Origin: Porphyrobacter sp. HT-58-2
GTDB taxonomy: Bacteria > Pseudomonadota > Alphaproteobacteria > Sphingomonadales > Sphingomonadaceae
Assembly: GCF_002952215.1 (NCBI RefSeq)
Contig: NZ_CP022600.1
Location: 992,001-1,056,000 of the forward strand
Direction: 5' to 3'
Length of the DNA: 64,000 nucleotides
Below are positions 52,239-61,327 of the stretch, piece by piece (the first letter of the stretch is position 1; each line of letters starts with the position of its first letter). The position numbers were made by a program, and so were the translations under genes. The notes below the pieces were generated by a model. It was given only the letters and a program-made list of their open reading frames with translations. It was not told the origin of the DNA and did no database searches.

Positions 52239-53204
52239 ATGATGTTTCGTCACAGCTTTATGGCCTTGGCCGCAGCTCTGGTCGCCAGCTCCGGCGCGGC
52301 TCAGACCGCCTATGTCAGTAACGAACGCGGCTCCACCGTCAGCGTGATCGATGTCGCCAGCGGCACCGTGATAGACACCTTCGATGTCGGCCAGCGCCCG
52401 CGCGGGATCCTGTTGAGCAAGGACGGCAAGTATCTCTACATCTGCGCCAGCATCGACAACGCGGTGGAGATCCGCGATGCGAAGACCGGCGCACTGATTG
52501 CGGTGATGCCTGCGGGTAATGATCCCGAACAATTCTTCCTTTCGCCTGATGGCCGCCACCTGTTCGTCGCCAACGAGGATGACGCGGCGGCCACCGCCAT
52601 CGATCTCGAAGCCCGCAAGGTCGCCTGGCAGGTCGAAGTCGGCGAGGAGCCCGAAGGCATTGCCGTCAGCCCGGATGGCAAGTGGTTGCTGGTTGCCAGC
52701 GAGGAAGAGAACATCGTCAGCTGGATCGACGTTGCCACGCGGGAAACCATCGCCGAGCTCGAAACTGATGCGCGGCCCCGGCATATCGAATTTACCCCCG
52801 ATGGCCGCCACGTGTGGATCGCCGCCGAGATTGGGCAGACCGTCCACGTGGTCGACGTCGCCAGCCGCGAAATCATCGACACCATCGCTTTCGCGCCGCC
52901 TGGAGCCATGGCGTACAAGGTGCTGCCCTGCGGTATCCGCTTCACGCCCGACGGCACGACCGCGGTCATCGCGCTGGGCCGGGCGGATTCGATCGCACTG
53001 GTCGACGTCGCAAGCCGCACCGTGCGCTCCTATGTCAAGACGGGTGGGCGACCCTGGCACCTTGCCATCACCGCCGATGGCAAGCGCGCTGTGGTTGCAA
53101 ATGGCACCAGCAATGATGTTGCCGTTGTCGATCTCGCCAGTGCCAGCGTGGTGTCGCGCATCCCGGCCGGTGAAGGCCCGTGGGGGGTGGTGCTGGCGGA
53201 GTAG
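52239..53204 (+). CDS. PQQ-catabolism-associated YVTN beta-propeller protein
   Basis: 321 residues from the ATG at 52239, which has AGGA eight bases upstream; an ATG at 52230 is possible. Signal peptide (MMFRHSFMALAAALVASSGAAQ), then six or seven YVTN-type blades (YVSNERGSTVSVIDVASGTVIDTFDVGQRPRGILLSKDGKYLYIC repeated as ...FLSPDGRHLFVAN, ...AVSPDGKWLLVA). This family travels with PQQ alcohol oxidation genes; its role is not established. It is divergent from the cytochrome c-550 gene. Confidence 0.9.
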   Translation: MMFRHSFMALAAALVASSGAAQTAYVSNERGSTVSVIDVASGTVIDTFDVGQRPRGILLSKDGKYLYICASIDNAVEIRDAKTGALIAVMPAGNDPEQFFLSPDGRHLFVANEDDAAATAIDLEARKVAWQVEVGEEPEGIAVSPDGKWLLVASEEENIVSWIDVATRETIAELETDARPRHIEFTPDGRHVWIAAEIGQTVHVVDVASREIIDTIAFAPPGAMAYKVLPCGIRFTPDGTTAVIALGRADSIALVDVASRTVRSYVKTGGRPWHLAITADGKRAVVANGTSNDVAVVDLASASVVSRIPAGEGPWGVVLAE

Positions 53205-53237
53205 GGCGGTTCAACACACAGAATTTATGACCAATGA

Positions 53238-53255
53238 GGGCCGCCCAAGCGGCCC
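53238..53255 (+). other. Stem-loop in the leader of the TonB receptor gene
   Basis: GGGCCGC-CCAA-GCGGCCC, 7-bp stem with 4-nt loop, 17 bp upstream of the start codon and directly before the AGGAGGGG ribosome site. It could slow translation or be a remnant terminator. Confidence 0.3.
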
Positions 53256-53271
53256 CGGCAGGAGGGGTGCA

Positions 53272-55596
53272 ATGCGGAATTCGAAGGGCCTCATGCTGGC
53301 CAGTGCAGCGCTGTCTTTGCCGGCGGTAGCGCAGGCCGAAAGCGCAGCGGCAGGGCAGGAGGAAGCCCTGACGACCATCATTGTCACGGGCATCGTTCCC
53401 GATGACAGCCGGTTGATGCCCGGTTCGCGCGATGTGGTGGAACGTGAGGACATCGAGGAGCGCGCCCCGATCTCGCTGCGCGACCAACTGATCGCGATTC
53501 CGGGCATCAACGTGGTCGAGGAGGATGCGGGAGGGCTTGCGCTCAACATCGGTATCCGCGGGCTCGATCCGCGCCGCTCCTCGCGCATCCTGCTGATGGA
53601 GGACGGGGTGCCGATCGCGCTGGCGCCCTATGGCGATCCCGCAGCGCATTACGCCCCGCCAGTCGAACGGATCGAGCGGATCGAGGTGGTGCGTGGGTCC
53701 GGACAGATCCTCTACGGGCCGCAGACCGTGGGGGGGATGATAAACTTCGTCTCCACCCCTGTCCCTACTGACGGGGCGATGGTGCGCGGCGAGGCGCGCG
53801 GCGGGACGCGCGGGTTATACGGATTTCAGGGCGCGCTGGGCACCGGTAGCGAAAAGGGCGGCGTCCTGATCGAGGCGACCGCGCGCGGCGGTGACGGTAT
53901 CCGCGACAGTCACGATTTCGACATCTGGGAGGTGTTGGCAAAGGGCCGGGTAATGCTGGGCGAAACGCATGAGCTGCGCCTGCGCGCCAGCCATTATCAG
54001 GAACGCTCCAACATCACCGAGACGATGCTCGGCACGCTGGAATACGAGGCCGATCCGTTCCAGGCCCCGACCGGCCGGTTCGACCGTTTCGAGCAGGACC
54101 GCACCCATCTGCAGGCCAGCCATGTCTGGACGCCAGGCGACAAGGTGCAGCTGACCACCACCGGGTATTGGGTGCGCACTTTCCGCGCCAGTTTCCGCCA
54201 GACCGACAAGCCCGGAGGCTGGGACGATGCCCCCGATGAACGCGGTCTGGCAACGGGCTGGACGGTGCTCGACCGCTGTTTCGACGAGGACGATCCCGAA
54301 CCCGGCACCGGCGGCAGCGCCGACAACCAGATCACGCCCGAAGCTTCGGCTGCGTGCGGCGGACGCTGGCGTCCCCGGCGCTTCCATTACTACGGTATCG
54401 AGAGCCGCCTCGATGCCGGGCATAACCTGTTCGGGCTGGAGAACACCATCACGGCAGGCGTGCGCTGGCATCAGGAGCGCGTGCAGCGCGATCAGTTCCG
54501 CAGCAGCGATCCGGCAATTCGCAGCCTCGATTTCGCGCGCAGCCTCACAGGCTCCGCCCACCGCGAGGATGCCGCGATCGATGTCCGCGCCTTCAGCGGC
54601 TATGTCCAGAACAGTACGACAGCGGGCGCTGTGACCATCACGGGCGGCTTGCGGTTCGAGCACATCGAGACCACCACGCTGGTGCGCCGCGCTAGCAGCA
54701 CTGCGGTCGATATCACGGTGGATCAGACCGACACGGTGCTGCTCCCCGGCCTCGGCGCGGTGTGGCAAGTCGCAACCGGCACCGAGATTTTCGGAGGGGT
54801 TCATGCGGGCTTCGCGCCGCCGCGCCCGAGCCGCGACATCGGCACGGAAGGCCCGGCCCCGGTTGCGCCCGAACGCTCGACCAATTGGGAGCTCGGTATC
54901 CGCAGTCAGCCTCGACCGGGCGTCTCGCTGGAAGCGACCCTGTTCCGCACCGATTTCCGCGAAATCGTGATCAGCAGCGCGCTTGGCAGTTTCGTCAATG
55001 GCGGGCGTACCCGGCAGGAGGGGCTTGAGGTGGCAGGGCGGATCGATACCGGGCCGCTGACGGGCAGCGATCACAACCTGTGGCTGCAAGCGGCCTGGAC
55101 CCACGTTCCCACTGCCCGGTTCGGCACCACCAGCGACGCTGCGTTCAGCGCGGGCGATGGGGGTGTGACCGGCGCGCCGTGCGACGATGACGACGGCTGC
55201 TTCAACGGCAATGGGATCATCGCAGGCAGCCGCCTGCCCTATGCCCCGCGCAATACCCTGTCGCTGACTGCGGGCTATCAGCACCCGGCGGGCATCGAGG
55301 CACGCTTCGGCCTTGATTACCGCAGCAGCCAGCAGCCCGATCCCTTTGCGCGGGTGCTTGATACTGCGATCAATGCCAGTGGGTGTTCGGATGCACTGTG
55401 TTCGGGTCTGGCCGGGGCCATTCCGGCCGTGACCCTGTTCAACGCCGGGTTGTCCTATACGCCGGACAAGGGGCGCGTGACCTTCTTCGCCACGGCCTGG
55501 AACCTGTTCGACAAGCAATACCTCGCCAGCCGGGTCGACGGGATGGCGGCAGGGCGCCCGCGCACGATTGTTGGCGGCGTACGGATGCGTTTCTGA
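53272..55596 (+). CDS. TonB-dependent receptor, FecA-like, in the PQQ island
   Basis: 774 residues from the ATG at 53272 with AGGAGGGG upstream. Signal peptide, plug (about 30-170: SLRDQLIAIPGINVVEEDAGGLALNIGIRGLDPRRSSRILLMEDGVPIALAPYGDP, RGSGQILYGPQTVGGMINFVSTP) and barrel to the C-terminal aromatic residue. The plug matches the ferric-dicitrate type. There is an acidic Cys-flanked extracellular loop (CDDDDGC) at about residue 640, and another acidic stretch (CFDEDDPEPGTGG) near 345. In methylotrophs a TonB receptor serves lanthanide uptake; beside a lanthanide-type dehydrogenase this receptor is a fair candidate for such a role. Confidence 0.87.
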   Translation: MRNSKGLMLASAALSLPAVAQAESAAAGQEEALTTIIVTGIVPDDSRLMPGSRDVVEREDIEERAPISLRDQLIAIPGINVVEEDAGGLALNIGIRGLDPRRSSRILLMEDGVPIALAPYGDPAAHYAPPVERIERIEVVRGSGQILYGPQTVGGMINFVSTPVPTDGAMVRGEARGGTRGLYGFQGALGTGSEKGGVLIEATARGGDGIRDSHDFDIWEVLAKGRVMLGETHELRLRASHYQERSNITETMLGTLEYEADPFQAPTGRFDRFEQDRTHLQASHVWTPGDKVQLTTTGYWVRTFRASFRQTDKPGGWDDAPDERGLATGWTVLDRCFDEDDPEPGTGGSADNQITPEASAACGGRWRPRRFHYYGIESRLDAGHNLFGLENTITAGVRWHQERVQRDQFRSSDPAIRSLDFARSLTGSAHREDAAIDVRAFSGYVQNSTTAGAVTITGGLRFEHIETTTLVRRASSTAVDITVDQTDTVLLPGLGAVWQVATGTEIFGGVHAGFAPPRPSRDIGTEGPAPVAPERSTNWELGIRSQPRPGVSLEATLFRTDFREIVISSALGSFVNGGRTRQEGLEVAGRIDTGPLTGSDHNLWLQAAWTHVPTARFGTTSDAAFSAGDGGVTGAPCDDDDGCFNGNGIIAGSRLPYAPRNTLSLTAGYQHPAGIEARFGLDYRSSQQPDPFARVLDTAINASGCSDALCSGLAGAIPAVTLFNAGLSYTPDKGRVTFFATAWNLFDKQYLASRVDGMAAGRPRTIVGGVRMRF

Positions 55597-55603
55597 CCGG
55601 GCC

Positions 55604-55621
55604 TTCGTCCAAAGGTGCAAT
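55604..55621 (+). promoter_or_regulatory. Operator-like 18-mer upstream of the cytochrome c lipoprotein gene
   Basis: TTCGTCC-AAAG-GTGCAAT: right half matches GTnCAAT exactly; 66 bp upstream of the GTG start. Confidence 0.5.
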
Positions 55622-55687
55622 GTCGCGCGCTGCGCAAACCTGTCATTCAGGCCAGCACAAGAACCAACCATCACAGGGAGAAGACCC

Positions 55688-56269
55688 GTGGCCCTTCGTT
55701 CGATTTCCGCCAGCGCGCTGCTGGCTCTGGCACTGACCGCCTGTTCGGGCGGCGAGCCGGCAGCGGAAGGCACCGCCGCCCCGGCACCCGAGGTGCCAGC
55801 CGCCGAAGCTGCTGCGCCTGACGCGACCGCTGCGCCCGAGGCTGAGGCAGCAGAAGTTCCGGCGGTCGAGGAAGTGCCTGCCGCCGCAGCGGAGAAGGCT
55901 GCGGCTGTTGCCCCGGTCGCCGCGCCTGCGCCGGCTGCTGCACCTGCGCCCGCCGTGGTGAAGGTCGCAGCGGTCGCCGCCGCTCCGGCAGGTTATGCGC
56001 GCTGCGCGGCTTGCCACACAGCTGACAAGGGCGGCGAGGACAAGCTTGGTCCCAATCTTTATGGCGTCTTCGGTTCAGCGGCGGCGCAGGGCGGGTTTGC
56101 CTATTCCGATGCGCTTAAGGCATCGGGTCTCAAGTGGGACGAGGCGAGCCTGCACAAATGGCTCGAAAATCCGCGGGCCATGGTGCCGGGCAACCGCATG
56201 AGCTTTCCGGGGATCAAGGACGCGGCCAAGCGTCAGGAAATCATCGACTACCTCAAGCAGCAGAGCTGA
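55688..56269 (+). CDS. Lipid-anchored class I cytochrome c
   Basis: 193 residues from a GTG at 55688. Lipobox LALTAC-SGGE, then an Ala/Glu/Pro-rich linker of about 75 residues, and a C-terminal cytochrome c domain with CAACH, and Met in GNRMSFPGI as the sixth haem ligand. The long linker would let it swing between membrane and periplasmic partners, like cytochrome c-552 or cyc-type carriers. It lies between the TonB receptor and the EthD gene, downstream of an operator-like element of its own. Confidence 0.9.
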   Translation: MALRSISASALLALALTACSGGEPAAEGTAAPAPEVPAAEAAAPDATAAPEAEAAEVPAVEEVPAAAAEKAAAVAPVAAPAPAAAPAPAVVKVAAVAAAPAGYARCAACHTADKGGEDKLGPNLYGVFGSAAAQGGFAYSDALKASGLKWDEASLHKWLENPRAMVPGNRMSFPGIKDAAKRQEIIDYLKQQS

Positions 56270-56326
56270 GGGTCGCAAGGGCGTGGGCGCGGGCCGTTGT
56301 GAACCGCGCCCGCCCGCAAAAGCAGG

Positions 56327-56620
56327 TCAGGCCGTGCGATAGATGCTCGGCTGGATATTGGTGAAATTTGCGATGTCGGCCATCACCGCGCCTGTCGCGG
56401 GCGAGCCCATCGCCGCGTCGATTGCGGCGGCATCGCGGAAGCGCAGCACCGCCATCGCCGCCACGGGCTGGGCCGCGTCGGCAGGCCACAGGATCTCGGC
56501 CCCGGTCAGGCCGCTCGGCCCCCAGCTCGTCTCGACCAGCGGGATGTGGGTGTCGCGGTAATAGTCCGCATCGAAGGTCGCGCCTTCGTGGAGGGGGTAA
56601 CTTACCACCAGATTGGCCAT
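56327..56620 (-). CDS. EthD-family protein
   Basis: 97 residues. The dimeric alpha/beta-barrel family pattern is clear: VSYPLHEGATFDADYYRDTHIPLV and the later MAVLRFRDAAAIDAAMGSPATGAVMADIANFTNIQPSIY. EthD proteins are linked to ether degradation, but many homologues have no known function. It begins 1 bp after the CXXCW gene stop, so it is probably in the same transcript. Confidence 0.85.
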   Translation of the reverse strand: MANLVVSYPLHEGATFDADYYRDTHIPLVETSWGPSGLTGAEILWPADAAQPVAAMAVLRFRDAAAIDAAMGSPATGAVMADIANFTNIQPSIYRTA

Positions 56621-56621
56621 A

Positions 56622-57230
56622 TCAGTGCTCCTGTTGCAAGATCCTTGCCGCGGGGACGGCGACCGGCACAGCGGTCACAAGCGTGCGTCCCGCGGCGTGC
56701 CAGCCATCGGTGCCTTCGGCGAGCCAATGGACATTGCCCACTCCCGCCCGTGCGAGACGGCGGGCGGCGTTCCAGCTCATCCAGCAATCGGTGCGGCAGA
56801 ACAGGATCACCGGCTGATCGGGCGCTGCAAGGCGGGCCTCGCCAATCGCTGCCTCAAGCGCTTGCCAAAGTTCGGTGTCGACCGGTGCGCGCCCTGTCTC
56901 GGGAAACCACAAGGCACCGGGGATGGTGAGGTGTTCGCGCGTGAGCCTCCAGACCCCGCTGACAGGATCGCGCAAGCCCCCTTCGGCGGGCATCACGTCG
57001 ATGAACAGCGCATCGCGCCCCGGCTCCAGGGCCAGCGCGGCTGAGATGTCGATGACGGCAGCAGGGGCGGGATCGGCCTTGATCGGGCTGCGGTAACGCG
57101 CCGCGCGGTAACCCTCGGCATCGAACAGCGCGGGTTCGCCAGAACTGGCGGCAGGCTCTTGGGCGGCCCGCGCCGGAATTGCCAGCGCCAGCGCGGCCAT
57201 GCCTGCCAGAACGCCATTCCTCACGTGCAT
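56622..57230 (-). CDS. PQQ-dependent catabolism-associated CXXCW-motif rhodanese-like protein
   Basis: 202 residues from the ATG at 57230, with GGGGGACGCA upstream. Signal peptide to about residue 23. The rhodanese-like domain ends with FCRTDCWMSWNAARRLA: Cys145, Cys149 and Trp150, the motif that names the family. It is strictly associated with PQQ alcohol oxidation in other genomes; a sulfur- or redox-relay role is suspected but unproven. It is divergent from the SoxYZ-like gene. Confidence 0.9.
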   Translation of the reverse strand: MHVRNGVLAGMAALALAIPARAAQEPAASSGEPALFDAEGYRAARYRSPIKADPAPAAVIDISAALALEPGRDALFIDVMPAEGGLRDPVSGVWRLTREHLTIPGALWFPETGRAPVDTELWQALEAAIGEARLAAPDQPVILFCRTDCWMSWNAARRLARAGVGNVHWLAEGTDGWHAAGRTLVTAVPVAVPAARILQQEH

Positions 57231-57239
57231 TGCGTCCCC

Positions 57240-57257
57240 CTTGTCCCAAGGTCCTAT
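57240..57257 (+). promoter_or_regulatory. Operator-like 18-mer in the CXXCW/SoxYZ-like intergenic region
   Basis: CTTGTCC-CAAG-GTCCTAT: right half one mismatch from GTnCAAT. It lies 39 bp upstream of the SoxYZ-like start at 57297 and 9 bp upstream of the divergent CXXCW start codon, and argues against the ATG at 57258 as start. Confidence 0.45.
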
Positions 57258-57296
57258 ATGCGCAAGCCAGCAGCAGAGAATACATTGGCCATTGGT

Positions 57297-58091
57297 ATGA
57301 TAGGCAAGCTTCTCTCGCTCGTGATGCTCGCGGCGCCAGCCGCAGCACTGGCCCAGCCGCTTCCAGCGGATCCGCTCGATTCCCCGATGTGGGATTATCA
57401 CGCGGCCAAGCTGTTCAAGGGCGCAAGCGTGGTGTTTGACGATCGGGTGCAGGTTGTCCTGCCGATGCTTGCTGAAAACCAGCACGTGATGCCGGTCACT
57501 GTCGATGCCCGGATGCTGGGCGATGTGGTGCGGATCGTCATCTTCGCTGACTTGAACCCGATTCCGGTGGCGGTGGAGTATGAGCCGATCAAGGCGCAGG
57601 CCTTTGTCGCGACCCGGATCAAGCTTGATCAGCGCACTCCGGTGCGGGCGGCGGTGTTGACGGCGGACGGCGTGTGGCACGTTGCGGGAGGTTGGGTCGA
57701 TGCAGCCGGCGGTGGCTGTTCGGCCCCGCCGCTCAGCCGGGTGCGCGGCGACTGGGCCGATCATCTGGGTGAATTGCGCGGCGCGGTGTGGAGCACGGGC
57801 GAGGCGACCCGTCTGCGCCTGTCATTCCGTCACCCGATGGACACCGGGCTGGTCGAAAACATCCCGGTCTACAATATCGACGAACTGACGGTGAGGGACG
57901 CGGCCGGCACTGCGCTTGCGCGGATGGCGATCCATGCCTCGGTCAGCGAAGATCCCTCTTTCACTCTGATGCTGGCTCCCGGACTTGCGGGCGATCTGGC
58001 CGTAGCAGCGCGCGACACCGGGGGGCTGGAATTTGCCGGGACGCTTCCGCCTGGCAGCGGCAGCCGGGTCGCTGCCGCGATAATGCGATGA
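57297..58091 (+). CDS. Quinoprotein dehydrogenase-associated SoxYZ-like carrier protein
   Basis: 264 residues from the ATG at 57297, giving the signal peptide MIGKLLSLVMLAAPAAALAQ; an ATG at 57258 has a better ribosome site (AAGG) but would overlap the operator-like element. The N-terminal half is SoxY-like and ends in GGCSAP, where the conserved Cys carries a sulfur substrate in SoxY. The C-terminal half is SoxZ-like (HPMDTGLVENIPVYNIDELTV). The fused SoxY-SoxZ carrier is known only from PQQ alcohol oxidation clusters. The stop overlaps the next start (ATGA). Confidence 0.88.
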   Translation: MIGKLLSLVMLAAPAAALAQPLPADPLDSPMWDYHAAKLFKGASVVFDDRVQVVLPMLAENQHVMPVTVDARMLGDVVRIVIFADLNPIPVAVEYEPIKAQAFVATRIKLDQRTPVRAAVLTADGVWHVAGGWVDAAGGGCSAPPLSRVRGDWADHLGELRGAVWSTGEATRLRLSFRHPMDTGLVENIPVYNIDELTVRDAAGTALARMAIHASVSEDPSFTLMLAPGLAGDLAVAARDTGGLEFAGTLPPGSGSRVAAAIMR

Positions 58092-59052
58092 TCGCACGGC
58101 GGCACCTTCTGGCCGGGGCCATGGCTCTGCCGCTGGCTGCGCGCCTTGCTGCCCCCTGTGCCGCCAGCGCGCAGGAATTCGCCGGCACCTACACCCCTGA
58201 TGCGACCGCCATCGGCGATGGCATCTGGATGGTACGCGGCGCGGACGAGGCGCTCGGTTTCGCCAATGGCGGGGCGATTGCCAATTGCGTCATCATGGCG
58301 AGCGATACGGGCGCGATCGTGATCGACAGCGGCCCTTCGCTTGGTTTCGGACAGGCGCTCGGCGCGCTGGCACGCCGGTTGACCGGGCAAGCGGTCACGC
58401 GGGTCTACATCACCCATCTCCACCCCGATCACAGCTTCGGCAACGGTGCCTTTGCCGGAGCCGAGATCCATGCCCTGCCCGGGACGCGGGCCGAGCTTGA
58501 ACGCGACGGCAGCGGCTTTTCCGATGCGATGTACCGGATGCTGCATGGCTGGATGGCCGGGACCGAGGTGATCCTGCCAAACGCTGCTGCGGACCAGGGC
58601 GAGGTGATCGTTGGGGGACGCCGCCTCAGGTTGCTGGCGCTGTCCGGTCATAGCGCGGGCGATCTGGCCATTCTTGATGTGGCCAGCGGCACGCTGATCG
58701 CGGGCGATCTGGTGTTCCACAATCGCGCTCCGGCGACGCCTCATGCCGAATTCGGTGGTTGGCACGTGGCGCTTGATCGGCTCACCGCGACGTCGCATCG
58801 CCAGTTGGTGCCTGGCCATGGCCCGCTGTGCGGCACTGGCGTGGCAATTGCCCAGACGCGCGACTGCTGACCTGGCTGGAGACCAGTCTGCGCCATGCTG
58901 TTGCGAAAGGCCTCGACATGGCCGAGGCTGCCAACCTGCCGATCCCGGAGCGTTTTGCCGGCATGGCGGCGGCGCGATACGAACTGACCCGCTCGGTCTC
59001 GCATTTCTACCCCCGGCTTGAGGCTGAACTCCTGCCGCGCATCGACGGTTAG
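58088..59052 (+). pseudogene. Quinoprotein relay system zinc metallohydrolase (type 2), frameshifted
   Basis: The first part (58088-58870) gives 260 residues of metallo-beta-lactamase fold with a twin-arginine-like signal (IARRHLLAG), THLHPDHSFGN zinc motif, the His in SGHSAGDL, Asp in IAGDLVFHN and His in VPGHGP. It ends prematurely after QTRDC. The +1 neighbouring frame continues with LLTWLETSLRHAVAKGLDMAEAANLPIPERFAGMAAARYELTRSVSHFYPRLEAELL, the known C-terminal helical tail, up to 59052. One missing base near 58866-58867 (TGCTGA for TGGCTGA) explains it. It is either an inactivated or shortened protein, or a sequencing indel. Full length would be about 321 residues. Confidence 0.85.
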
Positions 59053-59097
59053 CCACCGCGCACCCCCCGCTTGTCCCTGAGGTCTTAGACCAAGGAA

Positions 59098-59115
59098 CGA
59101 GAACCAAAGTCCAAT
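59098..59115 (+). promoter_or_regulatory. Operator-like 18-mer upstream of the porin gene
   Basis: CGAGAAC-CAAA-GTCCAAT: right half exact, 75 bp upstream of the porin start. Confidence 0.5.
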
Positions 59116-59190
59116 TTCGGCGCAGGCCGGGCGAGCGCAGCATCAGCGCGCCGCTTTGGACGGCGGAAAAACATAAACAGGGGGAAGGAC

Positions 59191-60620
59191 ATGAGATTGA
59201 GACATCTGCTCCATTGCGCTGCGGCCGCCTTGGTTATGGGGAGCGCCAGCACCCCGGCCCTTGCGCAAGGGACCGCGACCCAGCAATTGCTTCAGCGGCT
59301 GCACGAAAAGGGCATTCTCACCGACGAGGAATATGCCCAGATCATGGCCGAAACCAATGCTGCGCCGCCACCCGCTCCGGCTCCTGCCGCTGCGGCTCCG
59401 GTTGCAGCGCCGGCGAGCGGCGAGGCGGCTGATACCAGTCGGTTCGTGAGGATGACCGACAAGGGCATCGGGCTGGAAGTCGGCCCGGCAACAATCAAGT
59501 TCTCCGGCTCGATCAACGCCTTTTATGTCAACGACAACCCCGATACGCCCGGCCCGACCACTGCGGTCGGCGGCGGGATTGCATCGGTCGGCACCGACAG
59601 CTCGAATGCGGTGCGCAACGGGCTCTTGCCGGGCTATCTGCTGATCGATGTGACGACTCAGCAGGCCGGGCTCGATATCGGCGCGCATTTCGGGATGTAT
59701 CCGGGGATCAACTCGGCCAACTGGGGGCCATTGGGCGCCAATAATGGCGGCCAGCCGACGGCGCTGGCAACCGCGGGGATCGACTTCCGCCAAGTCTACA
59801 TGACGATCGGCGGCGGGTTCGGGACGGTCAAGCTTGGCCGCGACATCGGCCTGTTCGGCTCGGAAGCCATCCTCAACGATATCACCCTGCTCGCCGCTGG
59901 CCCTCCGGGCGGCAATGTCGCGCCGGGCAACACCACCTTGGGCCGGATCGGATCGGGCTATATCTACACCGATTTCCAGCCGCAGATCACCTATACCAGC
60001 CCCAGTCTCGGCGGGTTCCAGGTTTCGGCCGGGGTGTTCCAGCCACTGCAATCGCTGACCGCGCCGGCGCAGACCAACACTGCCCCCGGCTTTCAGGGCA
60101 AGCTGACCTACGACAAGACGCTGGGCGATGTCGCGCTGAGGCTGTGGGCTTCGGGCGTCACCCAGAAGCACGAAACGATCGGTGCAGGCACCGGGGGCTT
60201 GTGTCCTATACCGGACGCGGGATGGACGCCGGCGGCAAGGTCACGGTCGGGCCGTTCTCGGCGGTGGCCAACTGGTACACCGCCAAAGGTCTGGGGACGA
60301 CCGTGCTCAACTTGCTCGATACCGATGCGCTGGGCAACCCGCGCGGCAGCGACGGGTTCTACGTCCAGGGCCTGGCGACCTTCGGCAAGGTCTCGTTCGG
60401 CGCAAGCTATGGCGAGAGCAATCTCGATCTGACCGCCAACGAAACGGCGGTCGGCAACACGCTGGTGCGCAAGAATTCGAGCTATGTCGGGCAGATCCGT
60501 TACGGCCTTACCGACTGGGTCACGCTGCTGGGCGAATATACCCGCGCCACAAGCGAGGCGCACGGTGGCAATGAAGCGGACAGCGACAGCATTGCGCTCG
60601 GCGCCATCCTTTTCTTCTGA
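59191..60620 (+). pseudogene. Outer-membrane porin, frameshifted
   Basis: The frame from 59191 gives a signal peptide (to AQG), a short helical segment with LLQRLHEKGILTDEEYAQIMAE, an Ala/Pro linker and a beta-barrel (FVRMTDKGIGLEVGPATIKFSGSINAFYVN, YMTIGGGFGTVKLGRDIGLFG). At about 60195-60200 the barrel sequence leaves this frame, which becomes random basic sequence to 60432. The next frame picks up at SYTGRGMDAGGKVTVGPFSAVANWY and runs to the terminal SIALGAILFF at 60620. A missing G in the G5 tract at 60193-60197 restores one 476-residue reading. It is probably an operon mate of the cytochrome b561, and may carry the substrate alcohol across the outer membrane. Confidence 0.8.
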
Positions 60621-60726
60621 TCCTGCGCCGGTTATCGGGATCGGCACGGGTCGGAGCCGGGGTGAGATGTCCTCATCCCGGCAACCGGCCCGGCTGATCG
60701 CCGCGGGTTTCGGAGAAAACGGGAAA

Positions 60727-61281
60727 ATGGACGCCACCACCTTCACGCAGCCTGGCCTGGCTGGCCAAGGCGAACGCTACAACCACGTCGCGCGGGCGCT
60801 TCACTGGATCATTGCGCTGCTGGTGATCGGGAACATTGCGGGTGGCCTGCTGCATGATGCGCTGGAGGACACCATCAACCTCATTCCGATCCACAAGTCG
60901 GTCGGGATGACGGTGCTGGCGCTGACTTTCGTGCGGATTGCGTGGCGCCTCACCTGGCGCGCGCCTGCACATCCGGCGGGCATGGGGGCTCTGGAAGTGC
61001 TGGCGGCCAGAGCGACGCATCTGGTCTTCTACGCGCTGATGCTGGCGATGCCGCTGTCGGGCTGGATCATGGCCTCGGCGGGCAAGTATCCGCTCAACTG
61101 GTTCGGGCTGGTCGACCTGCCGAAACTGGCCGTGACCCGCGCCGACCCCGCCTATCTGATCGGGCGTGAGGCACATGAACTGCTCGGCTGGCTGTTTGCC
61201 GCGCTCGCGGTGCTGCATATCGCGGCCGCCCTGCGCCACCATTTCATCCTGCGGGACGGGGTGCTCAAACGGATGTTATGA
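60727..61281 (+). CDS. Cytochrome b561 family protein
   Basis: 184 residues from the ATG at 60727. Four membrane helices with haem-ligand His residues in ALHWIIALLVIGN, IHKSVGM, ATHLVFYALM and the last helix (EAHELLGWLFAALAVLHIAAALRHHF). The CybB type of this family transfers electrons across or along the inner membrane to or from quinone. In this setting it may pass electrons from the cytochromes c. It is 107 bp downstream of the porin. Confidence 0.9.
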   Translation: MDATTFTQPGLAGQGERYNHVARALHWIIALLVIGNIAGGLLHDALEDTINLIPIHKSVGMTVLALTFVRIAWRLTWRAPAHPAGMGALEVLAARATHLVFYALMLAMPLSGWIMASAGKYPLNWFGLVDLPKLAVTRADPAYLIGREAHELLGWLFAALAVLHIAAALRHHFILRDGVLKRML

Positions 61282-61327
61282 CCTTGCCCACCCCAACCGC
61301 ATTGCTTCCTTGCTTGAAAGTCCCGTG

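Noticed and set aside
53815..55773. Minus-strand 652-residue frame opposite the FecA-like receptor
   Set aside because: Same reason: antisense to a convincing coding region, no domain.
57258..57299. Earlier ATG at 57258 as start of the SoxYZ-like protein
   Set aside because: It has a good ribosome site but would leave only 27 bp between divergent starts, overlap the operator-like element and lengthen the signal peptide; kept only as an alternative.
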